Notes: a model not told the origin generated them from the sequence alone. A stretch of DNA of 64,000 nucleotides from an uncultured Bacilli bacterium (GCA_934155185.1 CAKPGT010000001.1:1-64000), one strand, 5' to 3'; shown: positions 34,322 to 43,711, counted from the stretch's first letter. Translations and numbers: made by a program.

Positions 34322-35170
34322 ATGGGAGTTTTATATATAGTTGCAACACCTATTGGTAATTTAAATGATTTTTCTAAAAGGGGGGTAGATACCCTTACAA
34401 ACTGCGATTTAATATTAGCAGAAGACACAAGGCAGACATTAAAGCTTTTAAGTCACTTTAATATAAAAAATAAATTAATGGCATATCACAAATTTAATGA
34501 AATGAAAAAAGTAGATGAGATAGTTAAATATTTGAAAGGTGATAGTAATATAGCATTAGTTTCGGATGCGGGAACACCTTGTATATCAGATCCGGGCTAT
34601 ATATTAGTTAAAAGAGCAAGAAAAGAAAATATAAAAGTCTTATCTGTGCCTGGGTGCTCTGCCGTTATTTCAGCTTTATCTATTTCTGGTTTAGATACTT
34701 CTTCATTTTCATTTTATGGATTTGTTCCAAATGATAACAAAGAAAGAAAAAAGCTGTTTGAAGAAATAAATTACTCTAAAATTAAAACAAAAGTATTATA
34801 TGAATCTCCTAAAAGAATAATAAAATTATTAGAAGATTTAAAAAATTACTTTCCAAATAGTTATATATCTGTTTGCAGTGAATTAACAAAAATACATGAA
34901 AAAACCGTATATGGTAAAGTAGAAGAAGTTTATGAAAGCTTTCTAAATGATGAAAATGCAAATAAAGGGGAGTACGTTATTTTAATAAGTAATGATGTAA
35001 AAGAAAAAGAAGATAATAATTTATCTATAGAATCATTATTAGTAGATGAAATAATTAAGAATAACGTATCATTAAAAGAAGCTATAGCAAGTGTTAATAA
35101 AAAATATGAAAATATAAGCAAAAGAGACATATATAATGCCTCTTTGAACTTAAAAGAATACTTAAGATAA
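34322..35170 (+). CDS. rsmI: 16S rRNA (cytidine1402-2'-O)-methyltransferase
   Basis: 282 residues, normal for RsmI. SAM-binding YIVATPIGNLNDFSKRG at the N-terminus, AEDTRQTLKLLSHF, SDAGTPCISDPGY and SVPGCSAVISALSISGL are diagnostic. ATG 34322 follows AAAGGAG; an upstream in-frame extension to 34208 is not supported. Methylates ribosomal C1402 with RsmH. Followed by a hairpin terminator. Confidence 0.94.
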   Translation: MGVLYIVATPIGNLNDFSKRGVDTLTNCDLILAEDTRQTLKLLSHFNIKNKLMAYHKFNEMKKVDEIVKYLKGDSNIALVSDAGTPCISDPGYILVKRARKENIKVLSVPGCSAVISALSISGLDTSSFSFYGFVPNDNKERKKLFEEINYSKIKTKVLYESPKRIIKLLEDLKNYFPNSYISVCSELTKIHEKTVYGKVEEVYESFLNDENANKGEYVILISNDVKEKEDNNLSIESLLVDEIIKNNVSLKEAIASVNKKYENISKRDIYNASLNLKEYLR

Positions 35171-35195
35171 AACGTTTAACTAACGTTTTTTTCTT
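35169..35195 (+). terminator. terminator after rsmI, possibly bidirectional
   Basis: Stem AAAACGTT/AACGTTTT (35169-35176, 35182-35189) then T run. The stop of the reverse-strand symporter gene lies in it, so it may serve both genes. Confidence 0.8.
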
Positions 35196-36420
35196 TGCTA
35201 TAAAGCCAATTTTTGCCCTCAACAAATCTAGATATTAACATACAGCTTGCTGGATTTCCAACAACATTTATAGCTGTTGCAGGAGCATCAATTATTATTC
35301 CTATAGTAGATATAATTGCAAATGCACCAGCAGGGAAACTATACATACTAACAATTAACATTTCACCAATTAATCCACCAGCAGGAATACCACTCATAAC
35401 AACACCAGATAGTACTGATATTAAAATAGCTGTTAAAAACGTACCTATACCAGTAAAATCTCTACCGAAGATAGCAAATAGAAACGAGATTTTAAGTATA
35501 GCACTCATAACACTACCATGCATATTCATACTGCAACCAACACTCATTGAAACTTCACTAATATCTTCTGGGATACCCATTTTACTTGCACTTTCTAAAT
35601 TAGTTGGTAGTGTAGCTAAACTAGATTGAGTTGCAAGTGCAACAACAGTTGGGTTAAGTATGTTTTTATAAAATAATTTAACACCTTTTTTACCACCAGC
35701 TATAAATGCATAAAGAGTGTAGAAAATAAAGTAATATAATACTCCAACAACAAGGTAAATTAAGAAACTTTTTATATACCCTTTAACTAAAGTAGTACCA
35801 AAAGTACCTATTAGATTAGCAAAATATCCAAATAAACCAATAGGTGCATAAAACATAACTATTTTAATAGCTTTCATCATTGCGTTAGAACATATTTCTA
35901 ATAGTTCAGTTAATTTTTTTGCCTTTTCTTTAAGCATACTAATAGATACACCAACAATAATAGAGAAAATAATAAGTGGTAATATATGACTTCTTGATAG
36001 AATATCACTAAAATCATTTACTGTTATAGCTTCTACTATTTTTTGACCAACACTTATACTTTCATTTGAAACCGTATTATCTATTAACATGTTAGTAGAA
36101 TCTATAGGGGAGACAATCTTAAGTGAAATAAACATAAATATAGCTGAAATACTACATGTTATTATAAATACTATAAGTGATGTTACAGCAATTTTACCAA
36201 GCCTTTTTAAATCCACCATTTTAGCAATACTACTTGTTACTGTAAAAAATACTAGAGGGACTACTATTGTAAACATTAAGTTTAAGAAAATATCACCAAG
36301 TGGCTTAAAAATAGATGCATTATCTTTCATTATAATACCGGTAATGCTTCCTAATACTACAGAAATTAAAATTATAAGAGAAAACCCATAATTTTTAATA
36401 AACTTATTTTTGATTTTCAT
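35176..36420 (-). CDS. dicarboxylate/amino acid:cation symporter (DAACS family)
   Basis: 414 residues, multi-pass (about eight membrane helices plus two re-entrant hairpins). Family marks include SSLATLPTNLES (Ser-rich HP1), GCSMNMHGSVM (NMDGT-like, with H for D) and GIPAGGLIGEML, IDAPATAINVVGN (HP2 and helix 8). It imports glutamate, aspartate, or a neutral amino acid with sodium or protons. AGGAGG precedes the reverse ATG. Single-gene unit. Confidence 0.9.
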   Translation of the reverse strand: MKIKNKFIKNYGFSLIILISVVLGSITGIIMKDNASIFKPLGDIFLNLMFTIVVPLVFFTVTSSIAKMVDLKRLGKIAVTSLIVFIITCSISAIFMFISLKIVSPIDSTNMLIDNTVSNESISVGQKIVEAITVNDFSDILSRSHILPLIIFSIIVGVSISMLKEKAKKLTELLEICSNAMMKAIKIVMFYAPIGLFGYFANLIGTFGTTLVKGYIKSFLIYLVVGVLYYFIFYTLYAFIAGGKKGVKLFYKNILNPTVVALATQSSLATLPTNLESASKMGIPEDISEVSMSVGCSMNMHGSVMSAILKISFLFAIFGRDFTGIGTFLTAILISVLSGVVMSGIPAGGLIGEMLIVSMYSFPAGAFAIISTIGIIIDAPATAINVVGNPASCMLISRFVEGKNWLYSKEKNVS

Positions 36421-36534
36421 TACAACCTCCTAATTAAATATATTAAAAAAAATGATAATATTTACTAAAATAAAGCTTATATTGATATAAAATCTATACC
36501 ATGCTATACTTTAATTAGAAAAGAGGGTAATTAT

Positions 36535-37779
36535 ATGTATGATGTAGTAGTTATTGGAGCGGGAGCATCAGGGGTGTTTTTTTCACTTGTACTAAAAAGC
36601 CTAAATTCATTTGCTGATATCTTGATTTTAGAAAAGAATGATAAGCTAGGCAAAAAGCTTTTGATGACAGGAAATGGTAGATGTAATTTAGGAAATAAAG
36701 AAAACTTATTGGAAAATTACTATAGTTCTTCATCTTTAAGTGCTTTTAAAGATAAATTAGAAGTAAAAGATTATGACTTTTTAGATATATTGCCTAGTGA
36801 TTTAGAAAATTATTATGAGTATTTAAATGCCTTTGGGATAATTATAAGAAAAGAAGATAATAGTAGTAGATTATATCCGTACTCTAATCAAGCACTTACT
36901 GTTTGTAAATCATTTGAAAGAGCTTTAGAAGAAAAAGGCATTAAAGTAAAATATAATTATGATGTAAAAAAAGTAGAGAAAGAAAATGAAATATTTATAA
37001 TAAATGATGAGATAAAATGTAAGAAGCTTGTAGTAGCAACTGGTGGGGTAAGTTATCCTAAAACAGGTTCAACTGGCTTTGGACATGAAATATTAAAATC
37101 ATTTAACCATACTATAACTAAACTATACCCATCATTAACGTATTTAAATACTGATTATAAATATATAAAGGAACTTGCTGGTGTAAGGTTTGATTCATAT
37201 GTTAGTTTAAGTGTTGATGGCTTTATAGAGAAAAGTGAAAAAGGACAAGTTCAGTTTACAAAGGACTCATTATCAGGCATAATAGTATTTAATTTATCAA
37301 GAAATGTTTCAAAGTATTTAGATGAAGGAAAAAAAGTGAAATTGATATTAAACTTAGTTACTAATTATAGTGGGTTTGAGTTAAAAGATTACTTAAAAGG
37401 CTTTTACTCATATAAAGTAGAAGATGCATTATCTACTATAGTTAATAATAAGCTAGCTCTTATAGTTGCAAAAGAATTAAACTTAAGTGGCTTAATGGTA
37501 AAGCAGTTAAAAGAAAACGAGCTAGAAGGGTTATGCTTTAACTTACAAAACATGTATTTTAATATAGTAGGTGTAGGTGGCTTTGATGCAGCACAAATAA
37601 CAAATGGAGGAGCATTATTAAGTGAGTTTACTAGTGGTTTAGAATCTAAGAAAACATGCGGATTATATGCCATAGGGGAAGTTTTAGATGTAGACGGAAA
37701 GTGCGGCGGATATAATCTTTCTTGGGCATTTACTAGCGCTTTAGAAGCTGCAAAAGACTTAAGTAATAAAATAAATTAA
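36535..37779 (+). CDS. NAD(P)/FAD-dependent oxidoreductase (YhiN/HI0933-like)
   Basis: 414 residues. N-terminal dinucleotide motif VVIGAGASGVFF (about 4-15), then KLGKKLLMTGNGRCNLGN, a hallmark of the HI0933 family. LVVATGGVSYPKTGSTGFG and C-terminal GEVLDVDGKCGGYNLSWAFTSA complete the fold. Function of the family is not well defined. Promoter-proximal GAGGG site before ATG. Followed after 41 bases by an anchored protein gene. Confidence 0.9.
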   Translation: MYDVVVIGAGASGVFFSLVLKSLNSFADILILEKNDKLGKKLLMTGNGRCNLGNKENLLENYYSSSSLSAFKDKLEVKDYDFLDILPSDLENYYEYLNAFGIIIRKEDNSSRLYPYSNQALTVCKSFERALEEKGIKVKYNYDVKKVEKENEIFIINDEIKCKKLVVATGGVSYPKTGSTGFGHEILKSFNHTITKLYPSLTYLNTDYKYIKELAGVRFDSYVSLSVDGFIEKSEKGQVQFTKDSLSGIIVFNLSRNVSKYLDEGKKVKLILNLVTNYSGFELKDYLKGFYSYKVEDALSTIVNNKLALIVAKELNLSGLMVKQLKENELEGLCFNLQNMYFNIVGVGGFDAAQITNGGALLSEFTSGLESKKTCGLYAIGEVLDVDGKCGGYNLSWAFTSALEAAKDLSNKIN

Positions 37780-37820
37780 TATGCTATAATAGAAATATAA
37801 ATAATAAAGGGAGTTTTAAT

Positions 37821-38918
37821 ATGAAGGCATCAAGTAGCATTAAAAATAATAGTTTAATTACAATAATGAAATGCTTTATAGTATTACTTATAGTAGTATT
37901 TATATTTATAAGTAGTTATATAATAAAGAAAGGTGATATAAACACTAATAAAAATAATACTAATAATAAGATAACAATTAGTAAGATTTCAAAGTCGCCA
38001 TACGATAAATATAAAAATGTAGAATTTGTAAAGGATACTAAAATAGGCGAAGATGGTGGATTTTTTATCACAGTATATAATAATTTAGTTCAATCTAAAA
38101 TAGAGATAATAAATGGTAAAATAAATGTATCAACTTATAATGATGATAATAGACTTACATCTAAGTATATAATTAGTGATATTACTTCGAAAGTTAAATA
38201 TATAACGGCATTTGATTTAGATAATTATGGACCATTATCTGGACCTATTGCAGCACTTACTGCTAATAATGAAGTATATATAGGAGATTATAGTGAAAGC
38301 ACATCTAAAGTGGAATTTAAAAAGTTTCAAAGTAACATATTAGATATGCTTATTGTATCTGATGATGATATAAGTAAAAATAGTCTTTATTTACTTACCA
38401 GTGATGGCAACTTAAAATTAGTTAAATATAATGATAGTGAAAAAGTATATGAATTATCAGATAATTTGTATGAAGATAGATATGTATTTATTGGTAATTA
38501 TCATGAAGGTGGTATTTCTTATATTATGGCAGCTCATGCAAAGGATGGCTCTATAGTATTTGCAAATTATAAGGACTTAAGTAAAATTTCTTTAGGATAT
38601 GAACCGGTTAAATTTAATGGCCAAAAAGTATTTGTTAGCTACGTATTTATAAAGGAAGATGGAGAAACATCAAAACTATATATAATTACAAAAGATAAAG
38701 ATATGTTAACAACTAATAAAGATAGGTATTATGGTGCTGATGAAAGTGTTTGTAAGGAATGCTATGGATTAAAGAAATATAATAGTTCAAAAGTGAAAAA
38801 TGTAGAAATTTTAAATAAGGATAAACTTTCTAACAATTACGAAATTAAAATTATTTATGATAATAAAAAAGAAGAAATTATAAAATCAAACTACTATTAT
38901 AAAGCTAGTAGCTACTAA
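37821..38918 (+). CDS. membrane-anchored extracellular protein, function unknown
   Basis: 365 residues. A single N-terminal membrane segment (about 12-32), then a Lys/Asn-rich linker and a beta-rich domain (about 60-365) that could be a propeller-like or repeat fold (strands such as LYLLTSDGNLKLVKY and SIVFANYKDLSK). Two cysteines (CKEC near 313). AAGGGAG precedes ATG. It precedes another anchored protein (DUF3048) by 30 bases; both are likely on the cell surface. Confidence 0.65.
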   Translation: MKASSSIKNNSLITIMKCFIVLLIVVFIFISSYIIKKGDINTNKNNTNNKITISKISKSPYDKYKNVEFVKDTKIGEDGGFFITVYNNLVQSKIEIINGKINVSTYNDDNRLTSKYIISDITSKVKYITAFDLDNYGPLSGPIAALTANNEVYIGDYSESTSKVEFKKFQSNILDMLIVSDDDISKNSLYLLTSDGNLKLVKYNDSEKVYELSDNLYEDRYVFIGNYHEGGISYIMAAHAKDGSIVFANYKDLSKISLGYEPVKFNGQKVFVSYVFIKEDGETSKLYIITKDKDMLTTNKDRYYGADESVCKECYGLKKYNSSKVKNVEILNKDKLSNNYEIKIIYDNKKEEIIKSNYYYKASSY

Positions 38919-38948
38919 AATATAATTACATTAAAAAGGAGAATATTT

Positions 38949-40025
38949 ATGGATACACAGATTACAAAAAAGAAGTTAAAAAAGAAAGTGAAAATAGCGA
39001 TTATTATAGTTTTACTTATAATAATTACTGGCTTATCTATTATTTTGATATTTGGTAAGAATAATAGTAAAAATAGCAACAAAAAGCCTAAGACAACAAC
39101 TACAACAACCAAGAAAGTAGAAAAAATAAAAGTAGTAGATCCTGATTCTAATTCAAGGCCTATTGCAGTTATGATAAATAATAATAAGGCTGTATGGGGA
39201 TATCAAGCTGGTATTCAAGATGCTTATATTACTTATGAGATGATAGTAGAAGGCGGAATAACTAGAATGATGGCCTTATTTAAAGATAAAAATACTGAAA
39301 GAATAGCATCTGTTAGGAGTTCTAGACATTATTACTTAGATTATGCTTTAGAAAATGATGCAATATATGCTCATATAGGATGGAGTCCTAGAGCTCAAAG
39401 CGATATATCTAGCTTAAACGTGCTGGCTATAAATGCTGATAATAGTAATGCGTTTACATGGGATAATAGCTTAAGAAAAATTGCTAGGGAGCATAGAGCT
39501 TATACAAGTATAGATAGAATAAAAGAAGCTGCTAAAAAAAGAGGATATAGTTTAACTACTAATAAAAAGCTTTTACTAAAATATCAAGTAGAACCACTTA
39601 ATTTATCTAACTACGAAGGCGTAATACCAGCTAATACTGTTAAGATTCCTTACTCAAAAAGTCATATAACAAGCTATACTTATGGCCCTGAAAACAAAGT
39701 ATACAAAAGATACCAAAATGGTATAGAACATAAAGATTATGCAACTGGAATGCAGTATACTGCTAAGAATATAATAACTTATAAGGTTCATAATTATACT
39801 TTAAATGATGGTTATGCTGGAGGAAGGCAAGATTTAAATAACATCGGAAGCGGTGATGGCTATTATATTTCAGAAGGATATGCAATTCCAATTACATGGC
39901 AAAAGTCTTCAAGAAGTGCTCAAACCGTATATAAAGTTAAGCAAACAAACAAAGAATTAGTAGTGAATGATGGCAATACATTTATTCAAATACAGCCTGA
40001 TATACAAACTTTAACAATAGAATAG
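38949..40025 (+). CDS. DUF3048 (YerB-like) membrane-anchored protein
   Basis: 358 residues. N-terminal membrane segment (about 15-35), a Thr/Lys-rich linker, then a DUF3048 domain with RPIAVMINNNKAVWGYQAGIQDAYITYEM and SVRSSRHYYLDYA. YerB of Bacillus is a lipoprotein, but no lipobox cysteine is seen here, so it is anchored by the helix. Extracytoplasmic; function unknown. AAAGGAGAA precedes ATG. Confidence 0.87.
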   Translation: MDTQITKKKLKKKVKIAIIIVLLIIITGLSIILIFGKNNSKNSNKKPKTTTTTTKKVEKIKVVDPDSNSRPIAVMINNNKAVWGYQAGIQDAYITYEMIVEGGITRMMALFKDKNTERIASVRSSRHYYLDYALENDAIYAHIGWSPRAQSDISSLNVLAINADNSNAFTWDNSLRKIAREHRAYTSIDRIKEAAKKRGYSLTTNKKLLLKYQVEPLNLSNYEGVIPANTVKIPYSKSHITSYTYGPENKVYKRYQNGIEHKDYATGMQYTAKNIITYKVHNYTLNDGYAGGRQDLNNIGSGDGYYISEGYAIPITWQKSSRSAQTVYKVKQTNKELVVNDGNTFIQIQPDIQTLTIE

Positions 40026-40062
40026 TAAATTTATAAAGGCATATAATTATGTAGGTGATTAT

Positions 40063-40872
40063 ATGTCTTTTATTTATCTATTTTTAATTGGAATCTTAAT
40101 TGGAACAGCAATGGTTATACCAGGTGTTTCTGGTGCTGTTATAGCAGTTATTTTTGGTGTTTATGATAAGATGATATTAGCACTTACAAACCTGTTTAAA
40201 GACTTTAAAAAACACTTTATATTTCTACTTATTTTAGGTATTGGAATATTAATTGGCGCTATATGGTTTAGTAATGTAATGATGTTTTTATATGAAAAGC
40301 ATGAAGCTTTAACAAAGCTTTCTTTTATAGGTCTTATATTAGGAGGAGTTCCATACTTATTTAAGGAAGTTAAGTTTAGAAATGAAAAGATTAATTATCT
40401 TGCTATTATATTAACAATTCTATTATCAGTTATTTTATTTCTTTTATCAAAAAATAATATTAACTTTTTAGACAAATATGATTCATATGGAAGCATTATA
40501 GGCTTTTCTTTATTGTTTTTAGCAGGAGTTATTTATTCAGTAGGTAAGGTTGTTCCTGGAGTTAGCGGGTCGTTTTTACTAATTGTAATTGGGCTTTATG
40601 AATATGTTTTATCAGTAATGTCTCATCCTATTACTTTTGGATTAAAAGAGATTAATAAACTAATTCCATTTTCTTTAGGTTTATTATTTGGGGTATTAAG
40701 TCTTTTAAAGTTAATGAAATTTTTACTAGAGAAAAAATTTGGCCTTATATATAGCATGATAATAGGCTTTGTATTAGGTTCTATTGTGGCACTTATTCCT
40801 ACCAATTTTACTTATATAGGTACGATTTTTATGGTATTATCATTTATATTGTCATATAAATTAGTAAAATAA
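40063..40872 (+). CDS. DUF368 membrane protein (PopT-like polyprenyl-phosphate transporter)
   Basis: 269 residues, about eight hydrophobic segments. Two internal repeats carry MVIPGVSGAVIAVIFGVYD (about 18-36) and KVVPGVSGSFLLIVIGLYE (about 165-183), the DUF368 signatures. Members of this family recycle undecaprenyl phosphate across the membrane. TAGGTGAT precedes ATG. It may be co-transcribed with the DUF3048 gene (37-base gap), consistent with an envelope role for all three genes. Confidence 0.88.
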   Translation: MSFIYLFLIGILIGTAMVIPGVSGAVIAVIFGVYDKMILALTNLFKDFKKHFIFLLILGIGILIGAIWFSNVMMFLYEKHEALTKLSFIGLILGGVPYLFKEVKFRNEKINYLAIILTILLSVILFLLSKNNINFLDKYDSYGSIIGFSLLFLAGVIYSVGKVVPGVSGSFLLIVIGLYEYVLSVMSHPITFGLKEINKLIPFSLGLLFGVLSLLKLMKFLLEKKFGLIYSMIIGFVLGSIVALIPTNFTYIGTIFMVLSFILSYKLVK

Positions 40873-40894
40873 ATAAAAAAATGTTATATGGCTA

Positions 40895-40924
40895 TTGACA
40901 ACAACATATATTTTTTAGTATACT
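40895..40924 (+). promoter_or_regulatory. promoter of tRNA-Asp/tRNA-Phe
   Basis: TTGACA (40895-40900), 18-bp spacer, TATACT (40919-40924). Confidence 0.75.
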
Positions 40925-40955
40925 TAAAGAGCTTTAAGGAAAAAGCTATATAAAT

Positions 40956-41031
40956 GGTTCCGTGGTGTAGGGGTTAACACGTCTGCCTGTCACGCAGAAG
41001 ATCGCGAGTTCAATTCTCGTCGGAACCGCCA
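40956..41031 (+). tRNA. tRNA-Asp(GTC)
   Basis: Acceptor GGTTCCG pairs with CGGAACC, the loop CTGTCAC carries GTC and CCA is encoded. Confidence 0.95.
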
Positions 41032-41052
41032 TTTTTTTTATAAAGTAATTTT

Positions 41053-41128
41053 GGCTCTGTAGCTCAGTCGGTAGAGCACAGGACTGAAAATCCTGGTGTC
41101 GGCAGTTCGATCCTGCCCGGAGCCACCA
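41053..41128 (+). tRNA. tRNA-Phe(GAA)
   Basis: Acceptor GGCTCTG pairs with CGGAGCC (one T.G), the loop CTGAAAA carries GAA and CCA is encoded. Its 3' end is copied 600 bases downstream and, in part, 2.6 kb downstream (see repeats). Confidence 0.95.
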
Positions 41129-41224
41129 TTTTATAAATAAACCCTTTAGAATAAGGGTTTTTATTATAGCTGAATTTTCTAGACGCAGTATTAAACACAC
41201 TTGCATGATGATATAATCATTATG
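41123..41224. repeat. direct repeat copy 1: tRNA-Phe 3' end, terminator and promoter
   Basis: About 102 bases that recur at 41726-41828 with about 90 percent identity by eye: CCACCATTTTATAA, a terminator hairpin, CTGAATTTTCTAGAC and an extended -10 promoter TGATATAAT (41209-41217). Flanks the pyroglutamyl-peptidase-like gene. Looks like an attachment-site duplication. Confidence 0.8.
41139..41162 (+). terminator. terminator after tRNA-Phe
   Basis: Stem AAACCCTT/AAGGGTTT followed by T-rich tail. A near copy is in the downstream repeat. Confidence 0.8.
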
Positions 41225-41239
41225 ATAAGGAGGAAAAAC

Positions 41240-41698
41240 GTGAGAGTATTATATACAGCTTTTAATGGAAAGTGTAATTCATCAAAAGTTTTACTTGATA
41301 ATATTAAATGTAACGAAAGTGATAAACTATATCTAAAAAATAGTTTTGTAACAAGTGTTGAACAACTTCAAAACAAATTGATTAAAAATAATTATGATTT
41401 GATAATATCTTTTGGGGAAGCACCATTGGAGTATAATAATATAAAAATAGAGATTCAAGGTAAAAATAATACTAATATTTATAATACTATCTATGATTTT
41501 TCTAAACTATGCTATAAATTAAAGGTAAATGGATTTAATGTAATTATTTCACATGATGCCGGTAATTATTTATGTAATAATATCTACTATTATGGATTAA
41601 AATATATCACAGAGCAAAATTTGAATTGTGATATGATATTTGTTCATATTCCACAGTTAGATAATATAGATATAAGGTTATTGGCCAAATTATTTTGA
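41240..41698 (+). CDS. pyroglutamyl-peptidase I (family C15)-like protein
   Basis: 152 residues, against about 200-215 for typical Pcp. The order of motifs fits C15: Glu71 in KIEIQGKN, Cys112 in SHDAGNYLCNN and His136 in FVHIP. The N-terminus has VLYTAFNG where ILVTGFEPFG is usual. The helix between is shortened. GTG 41240 is preceded by AAGGAGG; the longer ATG frame from 41201 covers it. It lies between two copies of the tRNA-Phe 3' repeat, so it arrived probably as a mobile insert. Removes N-terminal pyroglutamate, if active. Confidence 0.7.
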   Translation: MRVLYTAFNGKCNSSKVLLDNIKCNESDKLYLKNSFVTSVEQLQNKLIKNNYDLIISFGEAPLEYNNIKIEIQGKNNTNIYNTIYDFSKLCYKLKVNGFNVIISHDAGNYLCNNIYYYGLKYITEQNLNCDMIFVHIPQLDNIDIRLLAKLF

Positions 41699-41703
41699 AT
41701 TGA

Positions 41704-41739
41704 TTGTTCTACTTCTTTACTTAGACCACCATTTTATAA
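41704..41739. repeat. 36-bp repeat, copy 1 (possible recombinase 3' tail)
   Basis: TTGTTCTACTTCTTTACTTA plus a diverged tail; recurs at 43671-43706. On the reverse strand both copies read as (G/A)LSKEVEQ, which resembles a protein C-terminus, and each ends beside the ACCACCATTTTATAA-type repeat. Confidence 0.6.
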
Positions 41740-41828
41740 GCAAACCCTTTTAGAATAAGGGCTTTTATTATAGCTGAATTTTCTAGACATACTATTAAAC
41801 ACACTTGCATGATGATATAATCATTATG
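41726..41828. repeat. direct repeat copy 2 of tRNA-Phe 3' end, terminator and promoter
   Basis: Copy of 41123-41224 with one indel and a few substitutions. It keeps the terminator hairpin and the extended -10 promoter (41816-41821). Confidence 0.8.
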
Positions 41829-41889
41829 TTTGCTAGTTAAATAGTTAGTAAAGTGTGATATAATATTCATAGATGAGAGTTGATTTATT

Positions 41890-42085
41890 ATGAATTATGT
41901 AAAGACTTTTTTACCATATGTTGTTTCTGTTTTCACTGCATGGTTGGCATATAAGGAAGCAACAAAAAAATACAGACATCAATTGATGAAAAAATTAAAG
42001 AACTAGAAAGTAATGTTCTTTACGGGTAGTGTGAGACGTTTTTAAGGATGTAGTCAGTGGCAAAATTTCCCCAGAACAATTATAA
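41890..42085 (+). pseudogene. frameshifted small phage-type membrane protein
   Basis: ATG 41890 gives MNYVKTFLPYVVSVFTAWLA and a 38-residue peptide with one membrane segment. In another frame the text continues as TSIDEKIKELESNVLYG, then FKDVVSGKISPEQL to a stop at 42083. Helix plus charged coiled coil with a SGKISPEQL-type tail is like small proteins of phage or mobile elements. At least two frameshifts. GAGAG lies upstream. Confidence 0.5.
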
Positions 42086-42170
42086 AAATTGTAAAAGAAA
42101 TTTTCTTCAAAATAAAATAATTAGATTTAGACTTTTTACTGATTTATGAAAGGTAATACATGGTGATAGA

Positions 42171-42737
42171 ATGGAAGTTTTAAAAATCATAGAAGAAAGA
42201 AGAAGCATTAGAAATTTTAAAAATGACAATGTTAATAGAAAATTAATTGAAGATATATTAAATTGTGGTAGATTAGCTCCATCTGCTAAAAACAGACAAC
42301 CTTGGTATTTTGTTGTTTTAAGAAAAAAAATAAAAAACAAGGTAGCAGATATGATGATTAATTACACGTTAAAAAGTAAAAAATCAGAAGAAAGAACAAT
42401 ATATGGATTTAATAGTAGCGTTAATCCTACAGCTAACGTAATCAAACAAGCCCCTATATTGATTTTAATATTTAGAGAAAAAGATGACAATTGGATTATT
42501 GGAGATAGTTTATCTATTGGTGCCTGTGTAGAAAATATGTGTTTAAGAGCAACCGAGTTAGGATTAGGTACTTTGTGGATTAGAGATATAGTTTATGTAG
42601 CAGAAAATGTTGCTAAGATATTAGGACATGAGGATATGGAACTAAATTGTGCTATATCAATCGGTTACCCAAATGAATCTCCTAAACAAAGACCTAGAAA
42701 AAAATTAAAGGATATTGTAGAGTGGTATGATGAATAA
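42171..42737 (+). CDS. nitroreductase-family FMN oxidoreductase
   Basis: 188 residues. EERRSIRNFKND and LAPSAKNRQPWYF mark the FMN-binding start of the nitroreductase family, with GACVENMCLRATELGLGTLWI and a C-terminal IGYPNESP. NAD(P)H-dependent reduction of nitro compounds, quinones or similar. GGTGAT precedes ATG. Overlaps the next gene by 11 bases. Lies within the second tRNA-Phe-associated segment. Confidence 0.88.
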   Translation: MEVLKIIEERRSIRNFKNDNVNRKLIEDILNCGRLAPSAKNRQPWYFVVLRKKIKNKVADMMINYTLKSKKSEERTIYGFNSSVNPTANVIKQAPILILIFREKDDNWIIGDSLSIGACVENMCLRATELGLGTLWIRDIVYVAENVAKILGHEDMELNCAISIGYPNESPKQRPRKKLKDIVEWYDE

Positions 42738-43623
42738 CAAAGTATTAGATTTTTATAAACAAACAAGCTTATATACAGATTTGGGATTATATAAGGATTT
42801 TATGAAAAATCAGACCAATGATATTGATGAATTATGTATTTTACAAAGAATGCAGATAATCCATCCAATTGCATACAGTAATCCCGACATAAGAAAACAA
42901 GATAAATCTTTTTGGGGAGACATGACAAAAGTTCCGATAACTAGGTTAGATTATGAAGATGATTTATTTCCAACTGCAATAAGTATGATAAGTGAATTGC
43001 TAAGAAAAGATGGAAATTACCATAAAGAAAGAAAGGCAGAAAATAAAATTCATGTTACTTGTAGAGGTGAAGCAATATTATTGGCTGCTACTTTAAAGGC
43101 TAAGGGATATTCTGCAAGAGTAAGAAGTGGTTTCGCTCCTTATATTAAATATGATGGTGTTAGTTATGACCACTGGATTACAGAATATTATGATGAAACT
43201 AAACAAAGATGGATATTAGTAGATGCTGACGAGCATTGCCCAGACCATGAAATGGGATTTGATTTAAACGATGTTCCTAGGGATAAATTTATATTTGGTG
43301 CTGAAGCATACTTGGGTATGAGAAGTGGAAAATATAAGGAAGGAGAAATATATTATGCTTCAGATCCTGCAACGTTAGGTTTAAAAGCGAGTATTCGCGG
43401 ACTATTTTATGATTTTCATTCTTTAATGAATGATGAAATAATATTTTTGCACTTACCTAAATATATACAATATAAAAATTTTGAGTTAAGTGAAAAAGAA
43501 TATATTGAATTAGATAATTTAGCAGAATTATTATTAGAACCTGATAAAAATTTTGATAAAATATTAGACATTTGGAACAACGAACCAAAATTTAGAATTA
43601 TGTCTGGTGCCTTAAACAGTTAA
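42727..43623 (+). CDS. transglutaminase-like superfamily protein
   Basis: 298 residues. Papain-like triad is visible: Cys112 in TCRGEAILLAATLKA, His149 in YDHWITEYYD and Asp166 in WILVDADEH. The order and spacing fit the transglutaminase-like family. It differs from the domain in the 15-22 kb fusions and from the 0.6 kb protein. ATG overlaps the nitroreductase gene, so both are translated together. The 3' side has the second 36-bp repeat. Function unknown. Confidence 0.78.
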   Translation: MMNNKVLDFYKQTSLYTDLGLYKDFMKNQTNDIDELCILQRMQIIHPIAYSNPDIRKQDKSFWGDMTKVPITRLDYEDDLFPTAISMISELLRKDGNYHKERKAENKIHVTCRGEAILLAATLKAKGYSARVRSGFAPYIKYDGVSYDHWITEYYDETKQRWILVDADEHCPDHEMGFDLNDVPRDKFIFGAEAYLGMRSGKYKEGEIYYASDPATLGLKASIRGLFYDFHSLMNDEIIFLHLPKYIQYKNFELSEKEYIELDNLAELLLEPDKNFDKILDIWNNEPKFRIMSGALNS

Positions 43624-43670
43624 AGCTATTGATAAATAACTTAATGTTGATATTTCTTTTGGTCTAGAAG

Positions 43671-43706
43671 TTGTTCTACTTCTTTACTTAGAGCACTACT
43701 TTATAA
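43671..43706. repeat. 36-bp repeat, copy 2
   Basis: Matches 41704-41739 (first 23 bases identical, diverged tail GCACTACTTTATAA). Reverse strand reads ALSKEVEQLLDQKKYQH then stop at 43641, like the C-terminal tail of a lost gene. Confidence 0.6.
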
Positions 43707-43711
43707 ACTAG

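Noticed and set aside
35213..35629. 138-codon forward ORF
   Set aside because: Antisense shadow of the symporter gene, whose motifs are strong on the other strand.
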